A DNA stretch of 64,000 bases from Acidobacteriota bacterium (GCA_017994815.1 JAGOJY010000003.1:1-64000); one strand, 5' to 3'. Counted from the first letter of the stretch, positions 24,450-35,093 are shown. The notes: generated by a model from the sequence alone, not told the origin. Made by a program: numbers and translations.

Positions 24450-26309
24450 ATGGTCGCGAACTGCCGTGTTCCGATCGGTCGCGTTGTCTTCCGCGCGATC
24501 GCCCTTGTCGTCGTGTTCCTCCTGGTGGCGTCGGCGCCGTCCTGGGCCGGCAAGAACAAGAAGCCGAAGGGCAAGAAGCACGACAGCCACGCCGTGAAGT
24601 TCGTGAAGGACACGACACCCCCGGGTGACGTCACCGGGTTCACGAGCAGCCGCACGTTGACGAACCTGCGTCTCGACTGGACCGCGCCGGACGACGAGGA
24701 CCTCGCGGGCGTGCTGGTGCTGGCCAACATCCGGCCGGTGACGCTGCGCCCGACCGACGGCAAGTCGTACCGGCCGTTCGTGGTCATCCAGCGGCACCTC
24801 GTGCTGTGCGTGACCGGGCCGCACGACAACGGCTGCGGGGTGGACCTGCCGGCCGGCCTGCTGCCGGCGACCGGCGGGTACACGTTCCACTTCGAGGCGT
24901 TCGCGTTCGACACGTCGCGCAACTACTCGAACGGCCTCAAGGCGCTCAGCCTGGCGGTCGATCCGGCCGATGCCGCCTGGAGCTACTGGACCCAGGCCGA
25001 CGCGATGGCGCCGCCGGGAGTCGTGCCGGGCCTGTACGTGGTCGGCACGGGCGACGATGAGTTCTTGCACCGCGTGGACACGGCCGAAGGCCTGCGCAGC
25101 GGCTGGATGCCGCTCGAGGTCGGCGGCCGCATCGAGGACCGCGTGATGGCGGGCGATCTCGACGTCACCGGCACCGCGCCCGATCCGACGGCGTTCGCGG
25201 GGGCCGACGACGGCGTCCTGTACCGCTTCGCGCTCGACGACGGCACGGCGGCGCCCGAGGCGCAGCGCAACGTCGCCGGGGCCGGCGGCGACGCCGGCTG
25301 CGCGGCCGGCGCGCTGCGCGCCTCGCCGCTCGTCACGCTCGACGCGTTCGACGCGAACCCGAACGACACCGACGACGCGGTGATCGTCGGCACGCGCTGC
25401 GGGACGACCGACAACCGCGTTCTGCTGTACTCGCCGGACTTCGCGACGCTCCACGCGTCGTACGACGGCGGCATCGACGGGCTGGGCGCGATCGTCGCGC
25501 CGCCGCGCATCTTCTACCGCGACAGCGCCGACAACATGGTGTACGTGCCGGTCCTCGACGACGGCGGCGAGTCGCTGCTCGCCCTCGAGATCGCGCCGGG
25601 GCCGGTGTTCAACGTGTACGCCGTCGTCTCCGGGATCGGCGGGGCCACCGCGAACCCGGTCCCGTTCTGGCGCGGCGCGTCGACCCTGCTCGCCGTCGGC
25701 ACCGACGACGGCGGGCTGTACCTGTACGACGCCTTCGCGCGCGAGGGCGACGCCGGTTCGTCGCTGGTCCAGCTCGACGTCCTGCACGAGGGCGCCGACC
25801 CGGTCAGCGGGCTCGCCGTCGGCAACCGCACCCAGGTCGGCCCGGGTCTGTACGAGAACTGGGTCGTCTGGACCGCGGGCGACACGGTGCGCGGCGTGAA
25901 GGTGGACAGCACGGGACACTTCGACGCGACGACGCTGTGGGCCCGCACGCTCGCGGCGCCGCTCGGCAACCTCGTCCTGCGCTCCGCGTTCGTGGCCAAC
26001 GACACCGTCGCCTTCGTCGGCACGGCCGACGGCCTGCTGCTCGGCCTCGACGCGACGACCGGCGCCGAGGTCCGCCGCTGGCCGGTGCTCGCGGGCGCGC
26101 GGATCAGCGAGCCGACCTTCGACTACGGCGACGGCGTCACGCAGGGCCTCGCGGTCAGTTCCGAGGGCGGCGGCATCTTCTGGCTCCCGCTGACGGCCGA
26201 GCCGTCAACGATCGGGATTCGCGCCGCGACCCGGCGCACGAACGTCCCGGCCGTGACCGAGGAGATCGCGAACCGGCTCCGCCGCGGGATGCGCCCCACC
26301 GGCTTCTGA
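24450..26309 (+). CDS. Secreted beta-propeller-like protein of unknown function
   Basis: A 619-residue exported protein. Start ATG 24450 has GGAGG five bases upstream. A signal peptide (FRAIALVVVFLLVASAPSWA) is followed by a Lys-rich basic stretch (KNKKPKGKKHD), a fibronectin-like domain (about residues 55-175, beginning DTTPPGDVTGFTS) and a long beta-propeller region (about 190-600) with recurring VxVGTxDGxLYLYD-type blades such as LAVGTDDGGLYLYDAF and VAFVGTADGLLLGLDATTG, like PQQ-type or WD-type propellers. It appears to be an extracellular or surface structural protein; no catalytic motif seen. It is followed by a strong terminator, so is likely monocistronic. It is divergent from the cytochrome operon. 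Confidence 0.76.
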   Translation: MVANCRVPIGRVVFRAIALVVVFLLVASAPSWAGKNKKPKGKKHDSHAVKFVKDTTPPGDVTGFTSSRTLTNLRLDWTAPDDEDLAGVLVLANIRPVTLRPTDGKSYRPFVVIQRHLVLCVTGPHDNGCGVDLPAGLLPATGGYTFHFEAFAFDTSRNYSNGLKALSLAVDPADAAWSYWTQADAMAPPGVVPGLYVVGTGDDEFLHRVDTAEGLRSGWMPLEVGGRIEDRVMAGDLDVTGTAPDPTAFAGADDGVLYRFALDDGTAAPEAQRNVAGAGGDAGCAAGALRASPLVTLDAFDANPNDTDDAVIVGTRCGTTDNRVLLYSPDFATLHASYDGGIDGLGAIVAPPRIFYRDSADNMVYVPVLDDGGESLLALEIAPGPVFNVYAVVSGIGGATANPVPFWRGASTLLAVGTDDGGLYLYDAFAREGDAGSSLVQLDVLHEGADPVSGLAVGNRTQVGPGLYENWVVWTAGDTVRGVKVDSTGHFDATTLWARTLAAPLGNLVLRSAFVANDTVAFVGTADGLLLGLDATTGAEVRRWPVLAGARISEPTFDYGDGVTQGLAVSSEGGGIFWLPLTAEPSTIGIRAATRRTNVPAVTEEIANRLRRGMRPTGF

Positions 26310-26327
26310 CGATTCGCATTCCGAAGA

Positions 26328-26370
26328 CCGGGACCCTGGCACCGGCGTGATCGGTGCCAGGGTCCCGTTT
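26328..26370 (+). terminator. Strong intrinsic terminator
   Basis: A perfect 16-base-pair stem (26328-26343 with 26351-26366) around a seven-base loop, followed by TTTCTTT. It ends the propeller gene transcript and lies in the convergent gap before the DASS transporter gene. The stem is longer than most terminators. Confidence 0.92.
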
Positions 26371-26401
26371 CTTTCCAGCGTCCGTTGCGGCGGCTCTTCT
26401 T

Positions 26402-27817
26402 CTAACGGGCGACCAGCAGCAGCCACGGCAGGCCGAGCAGGACGAACACGGCGAGGTTGAACGCCGTGGTGATCGCGCCGAGCCGGTACAGCTCGCCCTG
26501 CCGGAGATACCCGCTGCCCACGAACAACAGGTTCGCGCTCGAGCCCTGCGGCGTGATCGCGGAGAAGAAGTTGCTCGCGAACAGCAGCAGGAACGCCAGC
26601 GGCGCGGCCGGCGCCCCGAGCTTCACGCCGACGTCGAGGAACACGCCGAACAGCGCCAGCACCTGCGCGGTCTGGCTGACGAACAGGTAGTGCAGCAGCA
26701 CGTAAGCCACGACGAGGATCAGCGCCGCCGGAAGCCAGGCCAGCCCGCCGAGCGCGTGCGCCAGCCGCTGGCCGAGGTAGCCCATGAAGCCCAGCTCGTT
26801 GAGCTGTCCGCTCAACGTGAACAGCACCGCGAACCAGATGAACGTGGCGAGGACGTCCCCCTCCTTGGCGATGTCGCCGAGGTCGAGGACGCTCGTCGCG
26901 AGCAGGACGCCGAGGCCGAGGAACGCGATCGCCGTCGAATCCAGCTTCAGCGTGCCGGCCGCGGCCCACAGCGCGACCATCCCGACGAACGTCGCGGTGA
27001 CGATCTTCTCCTGCGCGCTGAGCGGTCCCAACCGCGCGAGCGCCTCGCGCGCCGCGGCCGGCGCCGCCGGCGTGGCCTTGACCTCGGGCGAGATCAGCTT
27101 GTAGAGCAAGAGCGGCAGCAACACCATCGCGGCCAGCGCCGGGACGCACGCGGCCACCAGCCACGAGCCGAAGCCGATCTCGACGCCGAAGCTCTTGGCC
27201 ATCTCGGCCCCGAGCGGGTTCGCGGCCATCGCGGTGAGCCACAGCGCCGACGACAGGCTGAGGCTGGCCATGCCCGAGAACATCAGGAAGCTGCCCAGCT
27301 TCCGGCGCCCCTCGTCGCCCGGCTTCACGCCGGCCGCCTCCGCCAGCGAGAAGACGAGCGGGTACAGCACGCCGGCCCGCGCCGTGTTGCTGGGAAACGC
27401 CGGGGCGATCACGCCGTCCACGACGAACACGCTGTACGACAGGCCGAGCGTCGAGCGCCCGAACAGGCTCACCACGAGATGACCGAGGCGTTGCCCGAGG
27501 CCGCACTTCACGACGGCTCGCGCCACCAGGAAGGCGACCACGATCAGCAGGATCGTCCCGTTGGCGAAGCCCGCGTACGCCTTGGCCGGCGCGAGCGTGC
27601 CGCTCAGCACGGCGGCCGCGACCGCCAAAACCGAAGCGGTGAGGATCGGGAACGCGCCGACGATGACGGAGAAGATCGCGGTCACGAACAGCGCGAACAG
27701 GTGCCACGCGGGGGTGGTCAGCCCCTCGGGCACCGGCAGCAACCACAGGACCAGCAGCAAGGCCAGGCTCGCGCCGCGGGCGAGGAGCTTGCGCGGCCGC
27801 ACCTGCGCGGCGGTCAT
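26402..27817 (-). CDS. Divalent anion:Na+ symporter (DASS) family dicarboxylate transporter
   Basis: A 471-residue integral membrane protein with about 11-12 helices. It has the DASS signature SNTARAG (in APAFPSNTARAGVLYPL) in the first half and the symmetry-related TPQGSSANLLF in the second, plus a conserved SQTAQVLALF near residue 385. Closest in character to the 2-oxoglutarate/malate or C4-dicarboxylate/citrate-type carriers (SodiT1, YflS). It is the last gene of an aspA operon and its ATG overlaps the preceding gene's stop by four bases. Context suggests import of fumarate, malate or related acids, or exchange with aspartate-derived products. Substrate not determinable from sequence. Confidence 0.88.
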   Translation of the reverse strand: MTAAQVRPRKLLARGASLALLLVLWLLPVPEGLTTPAWHLFALFVTAIFSVIVGAFPILTASVLAVAAAVLSGTLAPAKAYAGFANGTILLIVVAFLVARAVVKCGLGQRLGHLVVSLFGRSTLGLSYSVFVVDGVIAPAFPSNTARAGVLYPLVFSLAEAAGVKPGDEGRRKLGSFLMFSGMASLSLSSALWLTAMAANPLGAEMAKSFGVEIGFGSWLVAACVPALAAMVLLPLLLYKLISPEVKATPAAPAAAREALARLGPLSAQEKIVTATFVGMVALWAAAGTLKLDSTAIAFLGLGVLLATSVLDLGDIAKEGDVLATFIWFAVLFTLSGQLNELGFMGYLGQRLAHALGGLAWLPAALILVVAYVLLHYLFVSQTAQVLALFGVFLDVGVKLGAPAAPLAFLLLFASNFFSAITPQGSSANLLFVGSGYLRQGELYRLGAITTAFNLAVFVLLGLPWLLLVAR

Positions 27818-28316
27818 TCCGGCACCGCCGGCGGGCGGAACCTCCCGCTGAGCCGCACCGCGAGCCCCTGCACGACCTCGTCCTCGGCGTGGACGACGTA
27901 CTGCCATTCGAAGACGTACTCGCCCTCGATCCCCGCGTAGCGGCCGGTCCCGCCCGTGATCGTCCCGGTGGCGCGGCCGCCGGTCTTGACCCGCTCACCC
28001 TTGAGTTGGCTGAAGATCTGGTCCCCGCGCTCGTCGGTCCACACCGCGCGCCCGACGCTGAGCGATTGGCCGTCGTCGAAGCCGATCGCCTCGGCGCGGA
28101 AGCCGAGGCTCAGACCCTCGACGCGGGCGAGCACGATCGCGCCCGACATCTGCAGCACGCCGGCCGCGCGGCCGGTTTCCGTCGGGATCGAGTGCCGGCG
28201 CCCCGACGCGGACCAGGTGCCCTCGAACGGGCGCCAGCCGTCGGCCGCCTGCGCCGCGGCCGTCGGCGCGGCCAGCATTGCGAGCAGGACCACGATGACG
28301 ACGGAAAACAGGGTCC

Positions 28317-28320
<4 letters not shown>
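27814..28320 (-). CDS. Small secreted beta-barrel-like protein of unknown function
   Basis: A 168-residue protein with a clear signal peptide (LFSVVIVVLLAMLAAPTAAA, cleavage near AAAQA). The mature part contains GTITGGTGRYAGIEGEYVFE, the G-T-G-x-Y turn seen in allene-oxide-cyclase-like and dirigent-like barrels, and a similar GTWSASGRRH block near the start. I know of no defined function. It overlaps aspA (ATGA) upstream and the DASS transporter (ATGA) downstream, so all three are translationally coupled. A periplasmic protein between a C4-acid enzyme and a C4-acid carrier may bind the same substrates, but there is no direct evidence. Confidence 0.75.
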
Positions 28321-29719
<1,399 letters not shown>

Positions 29720-29726
<7 letters not shown>

Positions 29727-29784
29727 GCCTGGTCCTCCTTCGGTCCCAGGACCGGCTCGCGCGAGCCAACCGAAGACATGCCCG
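29720..29784 (-). promoter_or_regulatory. Structured aspA leader pairing the start codon
   Basis: In the mRNA sense, cgggcatg (29784-29777) pairs perfectly with catgcccg (29727-29720), which contains the aspA AUG. Inside, cttcggt (29775-29769) pairs with accgaag (29744-29738), whose end abuts the ribosome-binding site. A 14-base palindrome (29754-29767) forms the apex. The arms are correctly nested, so one long hairpin can hide the start site. This could be a translational switch, a protein-binding site, or chance. Confidence 0.45.
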
Positions 29785-29983
29785 GCGCGAACGCGCCTAG
29801 GGACAATTGAAACTGACCGACTGCTTCCCTCAGTGTGCATGATCCGCCCATGCGCCTGCCGATAACAACAAGGTCGGATTAAGAGGAAGGCTGATCGAAG
29901 TAATGCCACGCCTCGCGTCCGCGCGCGTCCACCCGGCGGTTAGAATCGCCCGCAAGCCGGATGGACCTTCGCCCGGAGGACCG

Positions 29984-31120
29984 ATGGCCAGCAGGAAACT
30001 CGCGCTCTTGCCGGCGCTGATCTGCGCCGCGGGGTCGGTGCTCGCCGATCCGACGCCCCTGATCGAATCGTTCGAGTTCTACGGCAGCCTGCGCGGTCAC
30101 ATCGCGGGGTTCGAGGGAGAACTCGAGGTGCAGGACAACTCGTCGCGCGCCGGGTTGCGCTTCTCGCGCGAGTTCGGCTCGCGCGTGCGCGTGCTCGCCG
30201 GGACCGAGTTCTCGATCAACCTGTTCGACAGCGACACGCAGTTCCGTCTCGACGCCAACACGACGAGCGGCTTCATCACCATCGAGCAGGAAGACCGGGG
30301 CAACATGTTCGGCACGCGCCTGGGCTACCTCGGCCTCGACTTTGGACGCAGCGGCTCTTTGGTCATCGGCAAGCAGTGGAGCGTGTACTACGACGTGGCC
30401 GGGCTGACGGACCAGTTCGACGTCTTCGGCGGTGAAGGCGGCCAGACGTTCGTGGGCGGCACGGACGGCGGCGGGTCCGGGACCGGGCGCGTCGAGCAGG
30501 CCGCGATCTACCGCAACAAGCTCGGCCGGCTCGATCTCGGGTTGCAGCTCCACATGCGGGCCGCCGGTGACGATCGGCCAACCGACGGCTTCGCGTTCTC
30601 GCTGCGCTACCCTCTCGCGCCGGGTCTCCTGCTTGGCGCCGCTTTCGTCCGCACGCGGCTGGACGAGGAACGTCTGCCCGACATCCCGGGCTTCGACGGT
30701 TCCCCGCGCTACGCGGCGTTGGGCGCGCAGTTCGAGCGCGCAGGCCTGCGCGTCGCGCTCGTGGCCTCGAAGCAAAAGAACGGGGACTTCGCCACGTTGG
30801 AGGATCCCGCGACGGGAGACGACGAGAGCGTGGTGTTCGACGCGACCGGGTTCGAGGTCCTCGTGCGGTGGAAGGTGACCGAGCGCTGGGTGATCAAGGC
30901 CGGCGGGGGCTACGTCGGGCCCGACGATTCCCTGCCGCCGATCGACCCGGACGCCGCGCTGAAGTACGCGATCGTCGGTGCGGAGTGGTTCTTCGACGAC
31001 CGGACGTACGCCTATGTCGAGGCCCGGGCCGACCAGAGCGTGACCACGAACGGGGGCTCCCGGCCGGACGTGATCCTCGCCGGCCTGCGCTTCGACTTCA
31101 GCCTGAAAAAACCCCAGTAG
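29984..31120 (+). CDS. Outer-membrane porin
   Basis: A 378-residue exported protein; ATG 29984 is preceded by GGAGG. A signal peptide (LALLPALICAAGSVLA) leads to alternating beta-strands with aromatic girdles, for example FEFYGSLRGHIAGFEGELEV, SRAGLRFSREFGSRVRVLAG, MFGTRLGYLGLDFGRSGSLV and, at the end, DVILAGLRFDF with the terminal beta-signal (phenylalanine near the C-terminus followed by SLKKPQ). GxxxLGLDFGxxGSLxIGKQ is typical of Gram-negative trimeric porins. Substrate specificity is not apparent; adjacency to the divergent aspA/dicarboxylate operon hints at small organic acids. Strong evidence that the organism is a diderm. Confidence 0.87.
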   Translation: MASRKLALLPALICAAGSVLADPTPLIESFEFYGSLRGHIAGFEGELEVQDNSSRAGLRFSREFGSRVRVLAGTEFSINLFDSDTQFRLDANTTSGFITIEQEDRGNMFGTRLGYLGLDFGRSGSLVIGKQWSVYYDVAGLTDQFDVFGGEGGQTFVGGTDGGGSGTGRVEQAAIYRNKLGRLDLGLQLHMRAAGDDRPTDGFAFSLRYPLAPGLLLGAAFVRTRLDEERLPDIPGFDGSPRYAALGAQFERAGLRVALVASKQKNGDFATLEDPATGDDESVVFDATGFEVLVRWKVTERWVIKAGGGYVGPDDSLPPIDPDAALKYAIVGAEWFFDDRTYAYVEARADQSVTTNGGSRPDVILAGLRFDFSLKKPQ

Positions 31121-31345
31121 CCCCTTTCGCTCCCCAGGGGCGCCACTCCTTCCCAGGCTGCCTCGAATGGTTTTGAACGCCCGAGAACGTCTGCCGTGCT
31201 TCTTAACCAGCCTGTTTCTGGCGCCTCCCCGCGGGACGCGGTATACCACTTTTGCTTTTCGGTAATCCTGCGGTTGGTGTTCTGCCATACGGGCTGGGCA
31301 TTTCCAAGGTCGTTAACCCCGGTAAACGCGGGAAGGAGAAAGCGA

Positions 31346-32479
31346 ATGAGGTTCTGGGGCAAGTGTGCGCCCGCACTCCTGGGGGTCGGGTTCCTGGTTT
31401 CTCCCGCGCTGGCGACGTCGCTGCCGCGCGACGGGAAGATCGTGGCGGACTGCGCGGGGTTCACCATCACGTTCTACGGCAGTGGCTTCGAGGCGCCGCC
31501 GAATTCCGCGGCGTCCGCCGAGGTGGGCTACACCGTCACGCTGACGACCTCCGACGGGACCTTCCCGTACGTCGGCACCACGATCATGAACTACGGCGAC
31601 TCGGTCGATCCGCTGTGGTCCACGAATCCGTCGCGCCCGAGCCTGTCCTTGACCGTGCCGTGGCGCACCGATGTCTGCGGCGAAGCCCCGATCGTCTCCG
31701 GCGGCGAGGCGCCGAACGGCATGTACTTCGAGGGCTTCCGGGTCGGCGCCTTCACGTTCAACTGGGACGCGCAGTACCCCGACTACGGCAGCGATCAGGC
31801 CGCCGAAATGGGGCAGTCGACGTCGATGATCATCTGCGAGTGCGGCTCCGGCGGTTCGGCGATCTGCCGGACGCCCGGGTTCTGGGGCACGCACGCCGGC
31901 GTCGAGAAGAAGAACGCCAAGAACATCACCCAGGCGGTGCTCGACGAGGCGCACGGCGTGATGGTCTGTGGCGTCCTGATCGACACGACGGTCCTCAAGT
32001 CGTCGGACTCGGCGCTCGAGAGCATGTGCGTCAGCCCGAAGGGCGACGCGCGCCTGCAACTGGTGCGGCAACTGACCGCGGCCGCCCTCAACTGCACGAT
32101 CAGCGGTGACCTCGGTTGCGAGGAAGTGCCGGTGTTCGGCCTGTGCAACGACGTTTGCCTCGGCCTGTCCAGCGAGCTGTCGGCCACCGAGTGCATCGAC
32201 CGGCTGGACTGCCTGAACAACGGCGGCCAGCTGCTCGAAAACGGGATGTGCCAGCTCGGGACCTGCGGCGGCGACGGCGTGACCGCCTGCGAGGGCGATC
32301 GCGAGTGCGCCTTCCAGGGTCCTGCGGCAACGTGCGTCCCGACCCCGGGCAACTGCCACGACAACCCGCTCGTGAACGAGGACCTCGGCCTCGACTTCGA
32401 TCCACCGGGGGCGGCGGGCAGCTCGAACGCCTGCAACTCGGCGATCAAGAACAACTGCGACGTGTTCAACTGCCGCTGA
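31346..32479 (+). CDS. Cysteine-rich secreted protein with CRTPGFWGTH motif
   Basis: A 377-residue exported protein. ATG 31346 has AAGGAG eight bases upstream; a signal peptide (ALLGVGFLVSPALATS) follows. The N-terminal half looks like a beta-sandwich domain; the middle carries ICRTPGFWGTHAGVEKKNAK, a motif found in many uncharacterised secreted proteins of environmental bacteria. The mature protein has more than twenty cysteines, mostly in the C-terminal half in pairs typical of disulfide-knotted extracellular domains (CIDRLDCLNNGGQLLENGMC, CEGDREC). No enzyme motif recognised. It has its own strong terminator and a 225-base, comparatively AT-rich upstream region, so it is probably independently regulated and possibly highly expressed. 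Confidence 0.8.
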   Translation: MRFWGKCAPALLGVGFLVSPALATSLPRDGKIVADCAGFTITFYGSGFEAPPNSAASAEVGYTVTLTTSDGTFPYVGTTIMNYGDSVDPLWSTNPSRPSLSLTVPWRTDVCGEAPIVSGGEAPNGMYFEGFRVGAFTFNWDAQYPDYGSDQAAEMGQSTSMIICECGSGGSAICRTPGFWGTHAGVEKKNAKNITQAVLDEAHGVMVCGVLIDTTVLKSSDSALESMCVSPKGDARLQLVRQLTAAALNCTISGDLGCEEVPVFGLCNDVCLGLSSELSATECIDRLDCLNNGGQLLENGMCQLGTCGGDGVTACEGDRECAFQGPAATCVPTPGNCHDNPLVNEDLGLDFDPPGAAGSSNACNSAIKNNCDVFNCR

Positions 32480-32500
32480 GCGGCAACCGGGCCTGGTTCG

Positions 32501-32534
32501 ACGCGGCGCGCAGCGATGCGCGCCGCGTTTTTTT
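32501..32534 (+). terminator. Strong intrinsic terminator
   Basis: A perfect 11-base-pair stem (32501-32511 with 32518-32528), a six-base loop and seven consecutive T (32528-32534). It follows the Cys-rich secreted protein gene by 21 bases and separates it from a convergent gene. Confidence 0.93.
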
Positions 32535-32561
32535 CGGTGCACGGGAAAGCCGCCAGATAGC

Positions 32562-33098
32562 TCAGCGAGAGCCGGGTCGTCGCCTGCGCCGCATTCGAGG
32601 AAGCCAGCGCCCCGTGGCCTGGAAGTAGTTCTCGTAATCCGCGCCGAAGCGACGGCGCAGGAGCGGCTCCTCGTAACCGATCACGAACAGGTTCACGGCC
32701 ACGAGCCACGCCGTGAAGTACACGAGGACCGCCGCCGAGCGCAGCAGGAGCACCTCGCCGAGCAGGACCAGGGTGACGCCGAGGTACATCGGGTTGCGGA
32801 CGTGCCGGTACGGCCCGCGCACGACCAGCACGCGCGGAGGATCCAACGGCGAGAGCGTGCCCCGTCCGGTCCGGGCGAAATGCAGGATGCACGCGGCGAG
32901 AAGACCGGCGCCGGTGACGATGCCGGCCAGCGCGAGCGCGTGCAGCGGGTCCCGCAAGTCCGACACGGCATGCCGCAGGCCCAGGAAGCGCCAGGGAACG
33001 TAACCCGCGACGACGCCGGGAAGCGCAACGGCCCAGAACAGGCTGCGCAGCGCGAGCCACCGGTCGCCGTGCCGCAGTCGCGAGCGTGGCGCGATCAT
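32562..33098 (-). CDS. Isoprenylcysteine carboxyl methyltransferase family membrane protein
   Basis: A 178-residue integral membrane protein with four to five helices and the ICMT/PEMT motifs VRGPYRHVRNPMYLGV (SAM-binding His and Arg-Asn-Pro) and YEEPLLRRRFGADYENY (Glu pair at the active site). Bacterial members methylate lipid-like or unknown substrates; there is no prenylated protein substrate known in bacteria. It is convergent with the Cys-rich secreted protein and about 40 bases from the metalloprotease gene upstream on the same strand. Start at ATG 33098. Family assignment is confident, substrate unknown. Confidence 0.86.
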   Translation of the reverse strand: MIAPRSRLRHGDRWLALRSLFWAVALPGVVAGYVPWRFLGLRHAVSDLRDPLHALALAGIVTGAGLLAACILHFARTGRGTLSPLDPPRVLVVRGPYRHVRNPMYLGVTLVLLGEVLLLRSAAVLVYFTAWLVAVNLFVIGYEEPLLRRRFGADYENYFQATGRWLPRMRRRRRPGSR

Positions 33099-33135
33099 CC
33101 GCGGTCCAGGATAACGCTCGAAGCTCGCGCACCGC

Positions 33136-34977
33136 TCAGGGCGTTTCGCGCCCGCAGCCGTCCACCGCGGTGACCGAGTAGAAGATCGTGCCGGCAGACC
33201 TGTCGACCCAGGAAGTCGCGGCGGTCTCGATCACCGGGTCGGCGGCGAACACCGCGCCCGGCTGCGTCGCGAGGCGGACCCGGTACGTCGCGGCGCCCGC
33301 GGCGGGGTCCCACGACAGCTGCGCGCCCCCGGCGACCCGGGCGCCCCGCAGCGAGTCCGTGATGCCGGCCGCACCCTCGTTCATGTCGACCGTCAGCGTC
33401 GAGCTGGTCGAACGGTTCCCGCGCACGTCCACGGAGCGCACCTTGACCATGTGCCGGCCGGAGGGCAGCGACAGCGCGACGTGGTAGTCCTCGCCGACCG
33501 CGTCGAACGCGCCGTCGTCGGCCGACGCCATGCCGGCCTGCCAGTCGCCCTCGTCCACCTGGACCTCGACCCCGGCGATCTCGAGCAGCGTGATGTTGTT
33601 GCGCGGCGTGATGAGCTGCGGGTTGGCGTTGGGGTAGGCGATCACCTGCGCCGTGCCGCGGAAGGTGGCCAGCCCGTCGCAGGGATCCTCGACGCCCTCG
33701 AGCGCGAGCGTCACGTCCGGCGGCACCTGCAGGATGTCGGCCGTGCCGTCGGCGTCCTCGTCCACCGTCCCGACCTGCGTGCGGGTGGCCGTGCAGGACG
33801 ACGCGACGTTGTTGCGCATGACGCACACCGCGGTGACGCAGCCGTTCTCGCAGTTGCTGTTCAGGCCCGCGAGGTAGCCCGCCGTGCTGGTGCAGGTGCA
33901 GCCGGACGACGAGTACTCGTCGAGGGCGAAGAACGAGTGGTGCATTTCGTGGCGCAGCACCGAGTCGAAGCGGTTGATGCCCCAGCCGTCGTTGTCGTAG
34001 GTCAGGATGATGTGCGGGCCGCCAAGCCAGGCGTAGCCGAAGTAGCCGTCCTTGAACTTGCCGTCCGTGTCGGCGAACGAGTTGGCGACGAAGACGTTGA
34101 GCGCCCAGTCGCTGTCGTCGATCGTCCGCGTGTCGTCCGCGAGCAGCCGCGATCGTGTCAGGCGCGAGCCGTCGGCGTAGCCGAGCTTGGCCAGGACCTC
34201 GGTCGTCCACAGCTCTTCCCCGGTCGCGCCCGAGGGGTCGGCATTGCGCGCGATCGGCTCGTACGACGTCCGCGCGCGCGCGTCGGTCCGCCCGGAGATG
34301 AAGTGCACGGTGAAGCTGAGGCCCGAGCCGGGGTACAGCGTGACGACGGAGTCCGTGGCCTGGAGCGTCTCGGAGATGAGGAGCGCCTCCATGTCCTGCG
34401 TCCAGTTCTCCACGTTGGCGTCGATCGCGCCGTTGCTCTCGAGCAGCACGACGTTCAGCGACACGTGCCCGGCGAGGTATTCGCTCGTGTTCTGCCACGC
34501 GGCCCCGCTCGGCCGGCCGGAGAGCGTCGCCGAGGTGAGGCTCTTCGGCGCGAGCAGCTCCCACCAGGCGGGCGCCAGCATCACGTCGTTGACCAGCGGG
34601 GCGCCGGGCTCGGCCAGCTCCGATCCGGCGAGCTTGCTCGAGGCCATGCGGTTCCACGCCGCGGCGACGAGTCGCTTGTTCTCGTCGAGCCCGGGAATGG
34701 ACTCGTCCGTCAACGGGCCGCGGGAGGAGGCGATCAGGCGCGGATCCTCGCGGAGCAGCGCGAGCCCCGCGTCGTCGACCAGCACCAGCGCGGCGCCGGC
34801 GTCCGGCAGGGAGGCGATGACGGTGCCGGAGGCGGCCGTCACGAGCGAGCGGATCTCGGCCTGGGACACTCCGTCGTAGACCAGGAACGCCCGCGGCGGT
34901 TCGGGATCGGCCAGCACGAGGCCGGCGCAACCGAGGGACAGCAGCACGACCGCGGGCGCGCGAAGAGAGGACAACAC
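33136..34977 (-). CDS. Secreted zinc metalloprotease, M64-like
   Basis: A 613-residue exported protein with a signal peptide (APAVVLLSLGCAGLVLADP). The catalytic site is RHEMHHSFFALDEYSSSG: HExxH with a downstream DEY, the arrangement of IgA-peptidase M64 enzymes (HExxH-SFxxLxDEY). An N-terminal region of about 250 residues precedes the peptidase core (about 255-400, with a Cys-rich insert CTCTSTAGYL), and two Ig/fibronectin-like domains follow (about 400-613; LQVPPDVTLALEGVEDP, RHMVKVRSVDVRGN). Probably degrades extracellular proteins. It could be a different gluzincin or metzincin subfamily; the HExxH and DEY residues are visible but the third metal ligand is inferred. Confidence 0.78.
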   Translation of the reverse strand: MLSSLRAPAVVLLSLGCAGLVLADPEPPRAFLVYDGVSQAEIRSLVTAASGTVIASLPDAGAALVLVDDAGLALLREDPRLIASSRGPLTDESIPGLDENKRLVAAAWNRMASSKLAGSELAEPGAPLVNDVMLAPAWWELLAPKSLTSATLSGRPSGAAWQNTSEYLAGHVSLNVVLLESNGAIDANVENWTQDMEALLISETLQATDSVVTLYPGSGLSFTVHFISGRTDARARTSYEPIARNADPSGATGEELWTTEVLAKLGYADGSRLTRSRLLADDTRTIDDSDWALNVFVANSFADTDGKFKDGYFGYAWLGGPHIILTYDNDGWGINRFDSVLRHEMHHSFFALDEYSSSGCTCTSTAGYLAGLNSNCENGCVTAVCVMRNNVASSCTATRTQVGTVDEDADGTADILQVPPDVTLALEGVEDPCDGLATFRGTAQVIAYPNANPQLITPRNNITLLEIAGVEVQVDEGDWQAGMASADDGAFDAVGEDYHVALSLPSGRHMVKVRSVDVRGNRSTSSTLTVDMNEGAAGITDSLRGARVAGGAQLSWDPAAGAATYRVRLATQPGAVFAADPVIETAATSWVDRSAGTIFYSVTAVDGCGRETP

Positions 34978-35056
34978 CTCTCCCTCCGACGATGATCCCC
35001 GCAGTCAATATGGTTCCGGCGCGGTGCGGGAACAGGCGGCGGTCGTGTCGCGTCCG

Positions 35057-35086
35057 GGTCGGGCCGCCGTCTCCGGCGGCCCGACC
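35057..35086. terminator. Perfect 12-base-pair intergenic hairpin
   Basis: ggtcgggccgcc (35057-35068) pairs perfectly with ggcggcccgacc (35075-35086) around a six-base loop, eight bases beyond the stop of the AIM24-family gene on the minus strand. No T tract follows, so it is an incomplete intrinsic terminator. Its core gggccgcc/ggcggccc is the same as in the hairpin at 10585. Confidence 0.5.
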
Positions 35087-35093
35087 AAGTCCG

